Positions 1 through 8,701 of a DNA stretch of 64,000 nucleotides are shown here, in pieces. Source of the stretch: Roseibium salinum (GTDB taxonomy: Bacteria > Pseudomonadota > Alphaproteobacteria > Rhizobiales > Stappiaceae); NCBI RefSeq assembly GCF_026240905.1, contig NZ_JAPEVI010000003.1, positions 2,542,001 to 2,606,000 of the forward strand, in the 5' to 3' direction. The notes below the pieces were generated by a model that was not told the DNA's origin, did no database searches, and worked only from the letters and a program-made list of their open reading frames with translations. Each line of letters opens with the position of its first letter. Within the stretch, counting starts at the first letter, position 1. The translations under genes were made by a program, and so were the position numbers.

Positions 1-628
1 GCAGGGCCGCGGCGTTGATCGCGATGAACGGTCCGTCCTGGCGCGGGCTGAAGTCATGCAGCGCCTGGGCAATCACTTCCTTGCCCGTGCCCGTCTCGCC
101 CGTGATCAGGACCGCGGCGTCCGTACGGGCAAAATGCAGGATCTGCTGGCGCAGCGTCTGCATGGCCGGACTGTTGCCGATCAGGCGGCTTTCAAGGCCG
201 GCACTGCCGGCCAGCTGGCCTTTCAAAGCCCGGTTTTCCAGGACAAGGGCACGCTTGTCGCAGGCCCGGCGCACCACTTCGGCGATGTGGTCCGGGTCGA
301 AGGGTTTTTCGACGAAGTCGTAGGCTCCGGCCCGCATGGCTTCGACGGCCATCGGCACGTCTCCGTGGCCGGTGATCAGCACGACGGGCAGCTCAGCATC
401 GATATCGCCGGTCCGGCGGAGCAGAGACACGCCGTCTTCTCCCTCCAGCATCACGTCGGAAACCACGCAGCCGCCGAACTCCGGCGTGAGCTTCGAGACA
501 GCCTGATCCGCGGTGGCCACTTCCAGCGTGCTGAATCCGGCCAGTCTGATCCATTGGCGCAAGGCGGCACGCATGGACGGGTCGTCATCGACGATCAGAA
601 CGGGTGTTTTGTCCGGTTGGTCTGTCAT
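1..628 (-). CDS. dctD: C4-dicarboxylate response regulator DctD (3' end outside window)
   Basis: This is the sigma-54-dependent response regulator partner of DctB, expected to activate the C4-dicarboxylate transporter gene. The reverse strand reads from ATG at 628 and stays open to the window edge (about 209 codons). It has an N-terminal receiver domain with acidic cluster VDDD (residues 13-16), phospho-acceptor D58 in VSDVML and the EKPF lysine near residue 108. The start of the AAA+ domain follows, with Walker A GETGTGKE near residue 180. The rest of the AAA+ domain and the HTH are outside the window. The start overlaps the dctB stop by 4 nt (ATGA), so the two are translationally coupled. 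The family call is firm; the substrate assignment follows from the DctB pairing. Confidence 0.9.
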   Translation of the reverse strand, partial: MTDQPDKTPVLIVDDDPSMRAALRQWIRLAGFSTLEVATADQAVSKLTPEFGGCVVSDVMLEGEDGVSLLRRTGDIDAELPVVLITGHGDVPMAVEAMRAGAYDFVEKPFDPDHIAEVVRRACDKRALVLENRALKGQLAGSAGLESRLIGNSPAMQTLRQQILHFARTDAAVLITGETGTGKEVIAQALHDFSPRQDGPFIAINAAAL

Positions 629-2391
629 TGGGCGGCTTCGGTCTCCAGTTTGCCGGAAGGGCTGCTTGCGGGCGTCATACCGGCAACGCCCGGAAGACTG
701 AGCTCGAATTGCGCACCTTTAGGTATATTGGCGGAGACTGACAAGGTGCCGCCCAGATCCTCGGCGAGCCGCATGGAGATGGCCAGGCCCAGTCCCATGC
801 CGCCCGAACTGCTCTTTGTGGAGAAGAACGGATCGAAGATCCGCTCCCGAAGATCCTCCGGAATGCCAGGGCCGTTGTCGGAGATCGTCAGGACAACGTG
901 ACCGTCCTGGAGGCCCGCCCGCAGGGAAACGATCCCTTCGTCTTCGGACGCAGCCGCGTCCGCGCCGTTGCGCAACAGATTGACCAGGATCTGCTCGATG
1001 CGCAGCGGCGCGGTTTCCGCTTCCAGCGGCTCCTCGGGCAGGTCCAGCCTGAGGGCAACTCCGGTTTCCTCGAAACGGGGCCGCACGATCTTCTCCGCCG
1101 TCCGCACGCTTTCCCGCAGGTCGATCTTCTCGATCCGGCTTTCCCCCGGACGCGCGAAGCGTTTCAGTTCCTGCGTGAGGCTGGCCATCCGCAACTGCAG
1201 GGAATCGATCTCGTCGAGGTTCTCGGCCGCCGTCTGCGTGTCGCCCTTGTCGAGAAACTTGCGCGTGCCGGCGACGAACATCCTGAGCGCGGACAGCGGC
1301 TGGCTCAGTTCATGCACCACGGCCGCCGACATTTCGCCGACCGCGGCCAGGCGACTGGAGCGGGCGAGCGCGCGCTCGATGCGCCGGCGTTCCTGGATTT
1401 CCTCCACCAGGCGGGTGTTGAGTTCCTTGAGCTCCGCGGATTCCCGGCGCAGCAGCAGCGAAGCCTTGCGCAGGCGCCTTCCGCGCAGCACCAGCACGAT
1501 GACCGCATAGACAAGGCAAAGCGTGATCGTCGCCGTCCAGATCGGCAGCACGCTCTTGCGGGTTTCTTCAACCGGGACCAGGAAATGCAATGTCCAGCCG
1601 AGCAGGCCGACATCCGCCGAATTGTGCCGGTAGACATTGCCGTCGATGGTCAAGAGATCCTTGGACTGGACGGGCTGATCGCCAACCGGCTCCAGGCTCT
1701 GGCCCGCATATTGTTTTGTGGCCTCGATCATCTGCCGGATGTCGCCCGGCAGAGCCGACATGCTGCGATAGCGCCATTCCGGCCGGCTGGAGAGAAAGAT
1801 CACGCCATTGGCGTCGGAAGCGAAAACCGTCTCGCCGCCTTCCGCCCAGGCTTCTTCCAGCGGCCGCATATCGACCTTGACCACCGCCACGCCCAGGGGT
1901 TCGCCGGAGACCGGGGTCGGCCGGGAAAGGAAGAGCCCCGGCTCGCCGAGCGTTGCCCCGATGGCAAAGAACTGGCCTTCCTCGCCATTGATCGCGGCTT
2001 TGAAATACGGCCGGAACCCATAGTTCCGCCCGACAAGCGACAGACGGTCCTGCCAGTTGCTGGCGGCAAGGGTCGTGCCTTGAGCGTTCATCACGTAGAG
2101 CAGGTCGGCGCCGGAGTTTTCCGCCATTTCCTGCAGGAAGCGGTTGGCGCTCTCCACCGGCTGGCCGAGCCCGAGGGCGGAAGTAGCCCGCGGGTCGCGT
2201 GCGATCATGTAGGGCAGATAACGGAACTTCTGGTACTCGCCAAGGATTGTCTGACGATAGAGCGTCAGACGTTCGGCCGCCGTGCGGTCGACACTGTCCT
2301 CGTCCAGCTCCAGAAAGAGCTGAACCAGCACGAATGCGGCGGCCACGAGAACGAGGGGCGGCAGCGCCAGATAGAACCAGCGTTTGTACAT
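625..2391 (-). CDS. dctB: C4-dicarboxylate sensor histidine kinase DctB
   Basis: This is a membrane histidine kinase that would sense periplasmic C4-dicarboxylates and phosphorylate DctD. A first membrane segment follows the start (YLALPPLVLVAAAFVLV), then a periplasmic double-PAS-like sensor with PARATSALG- and YYFKAAI-type signatures. A second membrane segment and a coiled linker come next. The H-box is VVHELSQPLSAL, the N-box LLRNGADAA and the ATP-lid region GPGIPEDLRERIFDPFFSTK. The frame is open up to a TTG at 2496, but that start has no ribosome binding site and adds a tail unlike the family, so ATG 2391 (588 aa) is preferred with moderate certainty. It overlaps dctD by 4 nt. Confidence 0.88.
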   Translation of the reverse strand: MYKRWFYLALPPLVLVAAAFVLVQLFLELDEDSVDRTAAERLTLYRQTILGEYQKFRYLPYMIARDPRATSALGLGQPVESANRFLQEMAENSGADLLYVMNAQGTTLAASNWQDRLSLVGRNYGFRPYFKAAINGEEGQFFAIGATLGEPGLFLSRPTPVSGEPLGVAVVKVDMRPLEEAWAEGGETVFASDANGVIFLSSRPEWRYRSMSALPGDIRQMIEATKQYAGQSLEPVGDQPVQSKDLLTIDGNVYRHNSADVGLLGWTLHFLVPVEETRKSVLPIWTATITLCLVYAVIVLVLRGRRLRKASLLLRRESAELKELNTRLVEEIQERRRIERALARSSRLAAVGEMSAAVVHELSQPLSALRMFVAGTRKFLDKGDTQTAAENLDEIDSLQLRMASLTQELKRFARPGESRIEKIDLRESVRTAEKIVRPRFEETGVALRLDLPEEPLEAETAPLRIEQILVNLLRNGADAAASEDEGIVSLRAGLQDGHVVLTISDNGPGIPEDLRERIFDPFFSTKSSSGGMGLGLAISMRLAEDLGGTLSVSANIPKGAQFELSLPGVAGMTPASSPSGKLETEAAQ

Positions 2392-2535
2392 CCGCTCATA
2401 ATGCGTATTTTTTTCAGGATCGCCAGCCGGCAACGCCCGGAGGATTTGATACGCGTCAAGGACACGCGCCTGACGTGCCCTATATGTAATTTGCAAGGCT
2501 GATCAAGATGGTTCTTCCAGCTCAAGGAGGGGTAA

Positions 2536-3369
2536 ATGCCTATCAAGGATATTCTGACTGTACTCGATCTCAGCGGCGATCAACCGGCCGCCAAATACGC
2601 GATGGAATTCGGCCTCAACTATGATGCACATGTCACGGGGCTGGCGGTGTCCTTCGAACCTGTGGTGCCCGCATTCGCGGCAGCTCCAATGCCGGTCGAC
2701 TATCTGCAGGCCGCCCATGAGCAGGCCGTATCGGCCGCAAAGGACGCACAGAAGCAGTTCAACGAAATGGCAAGGCGGGCCGGGGTCAGGAGCGAAAGCC
2801 GGGTCTCGGAAATTCTTACCGGCGGACCGCTGGAAAACGTGCTTGTCCATTGCCGGCCGACGGACCTTGTGGTGATCGGCCAGAGCAACCCGGACCAGCC
2901 CGAACCGATGCGCGAGCTTCTGATCGAGACCATCCTGTTCGAAAGCGGCGTCCCGGTTCTCCTGGTGCCGTATATCGGCAGCAAGTCCTACCAGCCGAAA
3001 AAGGTTCTGATCGGCTGGGACGGCAGTTCCACCGCAACCCGCGCCATTCACGCTGCGCTGCCCATCCTGGAAAGGGCGGACGACATCACGGTCCTGGTGA
3101 TCGAGAAAAAGTCAAACCCGGCCAATGGCCAGCCGGGTGCCGACGTCGCCAATTACCTCGCCCGCCACAACATGAACGTCACCATCTCGGTGGTCACCAA
3201 TCCGCAGGCAAGCATCGCCGACACGGTGCTGAACCATGTCTCCGACAATGGAAACGACCTCGTGGTGATGGGTGGCTACGGCCACAGCCGCATGCGTGAA
3301 TTCCTGTTTGGGGGCGCCACGCGGGAAATCCTCGAGGAAATGACGATTCCGGTCCTGATGGCCCACTAA
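2536..3369 (+). CDS. Universal stress protein, tandem UspA domains
   Basis: A soluble 277-aa protein made of two UspA domains (about residues 1-145 and 155-277). The second carries the nucleotide-binding pattern GGYGHSRMREFLFGGAT near the C terminus. The first is more degenerate at this loop. Tandem Usp proteins bind ATP or AMP and are induced by starvation, oxygen limitation or envelope stress. The start is set by a strong Shine-Dalgarno (AAGGAGGGG) 3 nt upstream. It is divergent from dctB, with only about 145 nt for both promoters, and no EcfG-type promoter is present here. An intrinsic terminator follows at once, so the gene is probably monocistronic. Confidence 0.9.
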   Translation: MPIKDILTVLDLSGDQPAAKYAMEFGLNYDAHVTGLAVSFEPVVPAFAAAPMPVDYLQAAHEQAVSAAKDAQKQFNEMARRAGVRSESRVSEILTGGPLENVLVHCRPTDLVVIGQSNPDQPEPMRELLIETILFESGVPVLLVPYIGSKSYQPKKVLIGWDGSSTATRAIHAALPILERADDITVLVIEKKSNPANGQPGADVANYLARHNMNVTISVVTNPQASIADTVLNHVSDNGNDLVVMGGYGHSRMREFLFGGATREILEEMTIPVLMAH

Positions 3370-3392
3370 GCCTCAATGCGGAAATTCACAGG

Positions 3393-3430
3393 CCCGCGGA
3401 CCCGATGCGATCCGGTCCGCGGGTATTTTT
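3393..3430 (+). terminator. Intrinsic terminator of the universal stress protein gene
   Basis: A perfect 10-bp stem (CCCGCGGACC pairing with GGTCCGCGGG) with an 11-nt loop is followed by TATTTTT. It lies 24 nt after the usp stop and 56 nt before the next start. Its position also argues that the following gene does not begin at the earlier in-frame ATG at 3376. Confidence 0.88.
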
Positions 3431-3486
3431 GTCTCAAAGCCCTGTTACCTTTGGCGTCGTCTCCCGTTTTCGAAAGGACCGCGCTC

Positions 3487-6225
3487 GTGACCATTCGCAA
3501 TCTTGAAGGGTTCTTCGCCCCCGGTTCCATCGCCATCCTCGGTCCCTGCCGCCATCCGGGCGTCTTGACGCACAAGCTGATCGCCTGCCTGCGCGACATC
3601 GAAGCCGGACACCGCGTGACGCTGGTCGGCATCGAGGAAGACGTGCCGTTCAGCGGCACCAGGATCGCCCGTGTGGAAGATCTCGCGGCGATGCCCGATC
3701 TGGCGATCTATCTCGCCAGGGCCGAAGCGCTGCCGGAGACGATCGCGAAGGTCGGCGCAGGCGGCACCCGGGCCGTTCTCATACCCTCTCCGGGATACGA
3801 AAGCTGGCCGGCGGCCCTTTTGCAGGAATGCCGGGAAGCGGCCAGAAAGACCAATCTGCGCCTGATCGGACCCGGCAGCCTGGGGCTGGCGGTGCCTTCG
3901 AGCGGACTGAATGCGCTGTTGAGCGCGGACGCGCCGGGCAAGGGGGATGTGGCGTTCTTCTCCCGCTCCGGCGCGGTTCTCAACGCGACCCTTTCCTGGG
4001 CAAAGACCCACAACACCGGCTTTTCCGCCGTCGTCTCCCTCGGCGACCGCACCGATGTGGATGCCGGCGACCTCATCGACTATTTCGCCCAGGACTACCA
4101 CACGCGGTCCATCGTCTTTCATCTGGAGGGCATTGCCTATCCGCGAAAGTTCATTTCCGCGGCGCGGGCGGCCGCGCGCACCAAGCCGGTCATCGTCATC
4201 CGCTCCGGCAAGAGCCGGGACACCGGCGGGACGGGCAGGACCCACGCCGGGCGTCTGGCGAGGACCGATCTCGTTTATGAAACGATGTTCCGCCGTGTCG
4301 GGCTCTTGCGGGTGCATGACCTCGGCGAGATGTTCGAGGCTCTGGAAACCCTCTCGCATATTCGCGTGCCGCGCTGCGACCGGATCGCGGTTATCGCAAA
4401 CGGCCGCAGCCTGGCGAGCCTTGCCATCGACAAGCTGGTGGATCTCGGCGGCCGGTTTGCCGAACTCGGTTCGCAAACGCGGGCCGAACTTGCCGCAGTG
4501 ACCCGAGACTTCGCCGATCCGGACGCGGTTCCGGCAGCCGGGAGTTCGATCATTCTGCGCGAAAACGTGACGCCCGAAGACATCACAAGGGCGATCACCA
4601 CCGTCCTGAAAGACCCGCAGGTGGACGGCGCCCTCGTGCTGCAGGCCCCCAGCGCCTTTCAGCCGCTGAGCGCGATCGCCAAGGCAATCACCGATGCCGC
4701 CGCCATCGACCGCCGCCGCTCCGGCCGGCGCAAGGCGCTGGTTGCCGGTCTCATGGGCGAGGACGGGACGATCAGGGGCGAGCTTTCGGCCGCCAGGATT
4801 CCCAACTACGCCAGCCCGGCGGAGGCCGCCAGGAGCCTGATGCATCTGGCGCACGACGCCGAGGCGCGCGAATTCCTGATGGCGGCACCGCCCAGCCTGC
4901 CCTCCACCTTCACCCCGGACGTCGCCACCGCACGCGGCATCGTCGAAGCCGCGTTGGCGGAAGGCCGGACGTGGCTCAGCCCGCCGGACGTCTGCCGGGT
5001 GCTGGCGGCCTACGATATCCCGATCATGGCAACCGAGATGGCAACGTCCGCCGAAGAAGCCGCCCGGCTTGCCAGCCCGTTTTTCCGGACCGCGAGGCAT
5101 TGCGTCGTCAAGCTGATCTCGCCGGACCTGCCGTTCAAATCGCATATCGACGGTGTCCGGCTGGGCCTGGAGAGCCCGGAGGCCGTCGCGCAGGCCGCCG
5201 ACGAGCTGATCACTCAGACGCGCAGGAACTATCCTCAGGCCCGGATCGCCGGCGTCTCCATTCACCCGATGCTGGAGGACCGTCACGGGCTGGAGCTCTA
5301 CATGGGCCTGGCCGAGACGCCCGATTTCGGCCCGGTGCTTGTTTTCGGCCATGGCGGCACGTCCGTCGAAGAGAGCGAAGACATCGCACTGGAGCTTCCG
5401 CCGCTCGATCTCAATCTTGCCGACGCTCAAATCGGCCGGACGCGGATCGCGCGGCTGCTGCGCGGCGGACCGGCCCGCCCGCCGCTCGACAGGGCAGCGC
5501 TGGCCGAAGCCCTCGTCAGGCTGTCGCAGATCACCATCGACATCCCGGAAATCCAGGAGCTGGATATCAACCCGCTGGTTCTCCTTCCCACAGGTCTGAT
5601 CGGCCTCGATGCGCGCATGACCCTGTGCCGCCCGGAAACGCGGCCCGGACGCACCGGAAGTTCACGGCTCGCCATAGCCCCCTATCCGCAGGAATGGGAA
5701 CAGCAACTGGCCCTGAAAGGCGGCCGGGAGGTCTTTGTCCGGCCGGTACGGCCCGAGGATGAAGAGTTGTTCAAGGCGTTCTTCGAAGCCGTGACGCCGG
5801 AAGACCTGCGGCTTCGGTTCTTCGCGCCCGTGCGGGACTTCAGCCACCGTTTCCTGGCTCGGCTGACCCAGCTCGACTACGCCCGCGCCATTGCATTCGC
5901 GGCCGTGGACCCGGACACCGGAAGCCTGCTCGGCGTCGTCCGCCTCCATGCGGATCCGGACCATCAGACCGGCGAATATGCGGTCATGGTCCGTTCGGAC
6001 CTCAAGGGCCAGGGGCTCGGCTGGGCGCTGATGAAACTCATCATCCGCTATGCCAGGGCGGACGGCATCGAGACCATCAAGGGCGAAGTCCTGAAGGAAA
6101 ACACTTCAATGATATCCATGTGTCAGGCCCTCGGCTTCACCATCGGCACCTCTCCGGACGATCCGGGGATTGCGCTGGTGACGATGCCGGTGGCGGAGAT
6201 GCCGGACGAAGACCAGCCGCGCTGA
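3487..6225 (+). CDS. ADP-forming acyl-CoA ligase / GNAT acetyltransferase fusion (Pat-like)
   Basis: A large protein of about 912 aa. The N-terminal part resembles NDP-forming acyl-CoA synthetases: a CoA-binding Rossmann fold from residue 1, a succinyl-CoA-ligase-like middle part and an ATP-grasp domain around residues 480-690. The last 170 residues form a GNAT domain with the acetyl-CoA loop in VRSDLKGQGLGWALM. This is the architecture of bacterial protein lysine acetyltransferases of the Pat/PatZ type, which modify acyl-CoA synthetases and other enzymes. The catalytic phospho-His of true ADP-forming ligases is not evident in the middle domain, which favours the acetyltransferase role. The start is GTG 3487, preceded by AAAGGA; the longer frame from 3376 would run through the usp terminator. 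Confidence 0.85.
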   Translation: MTIRNLEGFFAPGSIAILGPCRHPGVLTHKLIACLRDIEAGHRVTLVGIEEDVPFSGTRIARVEDLAAMPDLAIYLARAEALPETIAKVGAGGTRAVLIPSPGYESWPAALLQECREAARKTNLRLIGPGSLGLAVPSSGLNALLSADAPGKGDVAFFSRSGAVLNATLSWAKTHNTGFSAVVSLGDRTDVDAGDLIDYFAQDYHTRSIVFHLEGIAYPRKFISAARAAARTKPVIVIRSGKSRDTGGTGRTHAGRLARTDLVYETMFRRVGLLRVHDLGEMFEALETLSHIRVPRCDRIAVIANGRSLASLAIDKLVDLGGRFAELGSQTRAELAAVTRDFADPDAVPAAGSSIILRENVTPEDITRAITTVLKDPQVDGALVLQAPSAFQPLSAIAKAITDAAAIDRRRSGRRKALVAGLMGEDGTIRGELSAARIPNYASPAEAARSLMHLAHDAEAREFLMAAPPSLPSTFTPDVATARGIVEAALAEGRTWLSPPDVCRVLAAYDIPIMATEMATSAEEAARLASPFFRTARHCVVKLISPDLPFKSHIDGVRLGLESPEAVAQAADELITQTRRNYPQARIAGVSIHPMLEDRHGLELYMGLAETPDFGPVLVFGHGGTSVEESEDIALELPPLDLNLADAQIGRTRIARLLRGGPARPPLDRAALAEALVRLSQITIDIPEIQELDINPLVLLPTGLIGLDARMTLCRPETRPGRTGSSRLAIAPYPQEWEQQLALKGGREVFVRPVRPEDEELFKAFFEAVTPEDLRLRFFAPVRDFSHRFLARLTQLDYARAIAFAAVDPDTGSLLGVVRLHADPDHQTGEYAVMVRSDLKGQGLGWALMKLIIRYARADGIETIKGEVLKENTSMISMCQALGFTIGTSPDDPGIALVTMPVAEMPDEDQPR

Positions 6226-6234
6226 GACTTCAGC

Positions 6235-7899
6235 TCATTTGGCCGTTGCAGCCGCGCGGATCTGGCTCAGCGATGCCGATGGGGTGATTGCCTCCGGGTC
6301 GAGCTTCAGGTGCAGAATGGCGGGCATACCGGAGGCACGGGCGCGTTCGAAGGCCGGCCCGAATTCATCCGTTGTCTCAACCGTTTCCCCGAAGGCGCCG
6401 TAGGTGCGGGCAAGCGCGGCGAAGTCCGGGTTCACCAGTTTCGTCGCCGACGGCCGGCCCGGGTAATGACGCTCCTGGTGCATGCGGATCGTGCCGTACA
6501 TGCCGTTGTCGATCGCCAGCACAATGATGTTGGCGCCATCCTGGCAGGCGGTTCCGAATTCCTGCATGGTCATCTGCAGACAGCCGTCACCGGCGAAACA
6601 GACCACTTCGCGCTCGGGAAACGTCAGCTTCGCCGCGACAGCCGCGGGAAGGCCATAGCCCATGGAGCCGGAGGTCGGCGCGGCCTGGGTGCCGTAGCGG
6701 CGGAAACGGTGGAAACGGTGCAGCCAGGTGGCATAGTTGCCGGCGCCGTTGGTCATGATCGCATCCTCGGGAAGATTGCTTTCAAGCCAGTCCATCACAC
6801 CGGCCATCTGCAGGCTTCCCGGGATTTCCGGCCGCGCGCCCGACCAGTCGAGATAGTCCTGATGCGCCCTGGCGGCTTCGCCTGCCCCCTCTATTTCGTT
6901 CGGTGGCTGCAGGCCCTCGGCGGCCTTGCAGAAAGCCGCCGGACTGGCGTGGATTGCAAGCGCGGGACGGTAGACCCGGCCGAACTCTTCCGCATCCGCA
7001 TGAACATGCACGAGTTGCTGCGCGGGCCCTGGAATATCCAGGAGGGAATAGGACTGGCTCGGCATCTCCGACAGCCGCCCGCCGACCAGCAGGATCAGGT
7101 CCGACGCCTTGATCCGTGCCAGCAGTTTCGGATTGATGCCGATGCCGACGTCGCCCGCATAGTTCGGGTGAAGATTGTCGAACAGCATCTGGCGGCGGAA
7201 GGAACAGGCAACCGGCAGGTCGAACCGTTCGGCAAAACGCGTGAAGGTGGACACCGCGTCCGCCGACCAGCGGCTGCCGCCCAGAATGGCGATCGGCCGT
7301 TCGGCGGCCCAGAGGCGCTTTTGCAGGTCGGCCATGAGCGTCAGGCCCGGATGGGTCTCCACCTGGCTCCAGGCGGGCGGCTGCGGCGCGTCCGCCGTTT
7401 CCACGAGCATGTCTTCCGGCAGGGCCAGGACGACAGGTCCCGGGCGCCCGGAGGTAGCCACGTGATAGGCACGGGAGACGAATTCCGGCACCCGGTGCGC
7501 GTGGTCGATCTCGGCAACCCATTTGGCGATGCCGCCGAACATCTGACGGTAGTCGATTTCCTGAAAAGCTTCCCGCTCGCGCATGCCGCGCTCGATCTGG
7601 CCGATAAACAGGATCATCGGCGTGGAATCCTGAGCGGCGACATGAACGCCGGAGGAGGCGTTGGTGGCGCCGGGGCCGCGGGTGACCATCGCGACGCCCG
7701 GCCGGCCGGTGAGCTTGCCATAGGCATCCGCCATCATCGTGGCCCCGCCCTCCTGACGGCACACGGTGACCGGTATGGAGGCATCGTACAGCGCGTCCAG
7801 GACCGCCAGATAGCTCTCTCCGGGCACACAGAACACCCGTTCCGCCCCGTGACGCTCAAGCGCTTCCACCAACAATTCACCGCCGGTCTTCTGGCTCAT
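6235..7899 (-). CDS. Thiamine diphosphate-dependent enzyme, acetolactate synthase large-subunit family
   Basis: A 554-aa cytosolic ThDP enzyme with the three-domain IlvB layout. The N-terminal pyrimidine-binding domain holds the catalytic glutamate in VCRQEGGATMMADAYGK and the RGPGATN loop. A central domain follows, and the C-terminal ThDP/Mg domain has GDGCLQM with the later IDNGMYG. It belongs to the family of acetolactate synthase, benzoylformate decarboxylase and sulfoacetaldehyde acetyltransferase, and the sequence does not fix the substrate. No IlvN small subunit lies nearby, so branched-chain biosynthesis is unlikely. The start at 7899 has AGGAG 8 nt upstream, better than the longer frame to 7926. 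It is convergent with the acyl-CoA ligase/GNAT gene (9 nt gap). Confidence 0.82.
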   Translation of the reverse strand: MSQKTGGELLVEALERHGAERVFCVPGESYLAVLDALYDASIPVTVCRQEGGATMMADAYGKLTGRPGVAMVTRGPGATNASSGVHVAAQDSTPMILFIGQIERGMREREAFQEIDYRQMFGGIAKWVAEIDHAHRVPEFVSRAYHVATSGRPGPVVLALPEDMLVETADAPQPPAWSQVETHPGLTLMADLQKRLWAAERPIAILGGSRWSADAVSTFTRFAERFDLPVACSFRRQMLFDNLHPNYAGDVGIGINPKLLARIKASDLILLVGGRLSEMPSQSYSLLDIPGPAQQLVHVHADAEEFGRVYRPALAIHASPAAFCKAAEGLQPPNEIEGAGEAARAHQDYLDWSGARPEIPGSLQMAGVMDWLESNLPEDAIMTNGAGNYATWLHRFHRFRRYGTQAAPTSGSMGYGLPAAVAAKLTFPEREVVCFAGDGCLQMTMQEFGTACQDGANIIVLAIDNGMYGTIRMHQERHYPGRPSATKLVNPDFAALARTYGAFGETVETTDEFGPAFERARASGMPAILHLKLDPEAITPSASLSQIRAAATAK

Positions 7900-8058
7900 G
7901 TCCCGACTCCTGCTCGAATAACCCATTGATCATTCTATAGCGTATGAAAGATCGGCCCGTCAGAGGCAAAAACCAGATTAATTCGCAATGAATTCATTCC
8001 GGAATGGAAAGAAGTCGGCAATGGTCGGGTACCGATCGCGTAACGGGCCTCCCGAACA

Positions 8059-8086
8059 CGGGGCACCAGCGTTTGTTGGTGCCCCG
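8059..8086 (-). terminator. Hairpin downstream of the 8111 gene
   Basis: A 10-bp perfect stem (CGGGGCACCA with TGGTGCCCCG) and 8-nt loop lie 25 nt past the stop of the reverse-strand gene ending at 8111. There is no clear U-tract, so it may be a weak terminator or an mRNA-end stabiliser. Confidence 0.45.
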
Positions 8087-8110
8087 CAGTTCCGGCGATG
8101 CGGGACGGGG

Positions 8111-8491
8111 TCAGATCGACTGCACCGTCACGACCTGGAACGTGTGCAGGTCGCCGTCCTCGTCCTTGATGGAAACATATTCTCCGGGATTGAAGGCATG
8201 GGCACCGAAGCGGTAGCCGGCTTCGTCATCGTCCTCGCCATTGACGTCATAGTGAAAGGCCCAGGATCCGCCGGGACGGTGAACCAGATGGCCGATTTCC
8301 TCTTCCTCGTCGCCCCAGAAGCGGCGGACACGGCACTGATCGCGCTTCTTTTTCCAGAGCGCGGCATCGATATGGCCGGTCGCATCCAGAGGAGCGGTGA
8401 ACTCGTAGCCATGGTGCGCCGAGCCCTGCGGAAACTCTTTCGTCCGGGCCAGGTTCAGCCTGATCTTCTTCAATGCCGGATAATCGCTCAT
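8111..8491 (-). CDS. Conserved-looking hypothetical protein
   Basis: A 126-aa soluble, acidic protein with no signal peptide or membrane segment. It contains several charged turns (RRFWGDEEEEIGHLVHRPGG) and an aromatic beta-rich C-terminal half ending in a possible SH3-like segment (NPGEYVSIKDEDGDLHTFQV). I do not recognise a named family. The start at 8491 has a near-perfect ribosome binding site (AAGGAGGG) 5 nt upstream, which with coding-like composition supports a real gene. It is divergent from the gene at 8702, with 210 nt between them, and a hairpin follows the stop. Confidence 0.7.
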   Translation of the reverse strand: MSDYPALKKIRLNLARTKEFPQGSAHHGYEFTAPLDATGHIDAALWKKKRDQCRVRRFWGDEEEEIGHLVHRPGGSWAFHYDVNGEDDDEAGYRFGAHAFNPGEYVSIKDEDGDLHTFQVVTVQSI

Positions 8492-8701
8492 GGAACCCTC
8501 CTTATACTGACAATCCAAGATTTATGTGCCACATCGCTGTTACTGCACATTGAGAATAATCAAAGCCGTACCGAAGATCCGGCTGCTTTGTGTGGAACGC
8601 GACAAGAGCGGAAAGGTTGACCTGTTTGTAGAAACAATAAACCCAATTGATCGCCCCCGACTTCCGGGCAGAGACCCAAATGCGCACTTAAAGGACACAC
8701 C

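Noticed and set aside
898..2502. Long open frame on the forward strand
   Set aside because: It is antisense to dctB. GC-rich codon bias keeps the opposite strand open; the reverse frame has full DctB motifs.
8594..8618. GGAAC-N16-GGTT before the phosphotransferase-like gene
   Set aside because: One base off in the -10. The same near-match occurs where no gene follows (40627-40651), so single-mismatch sites are not reliable.
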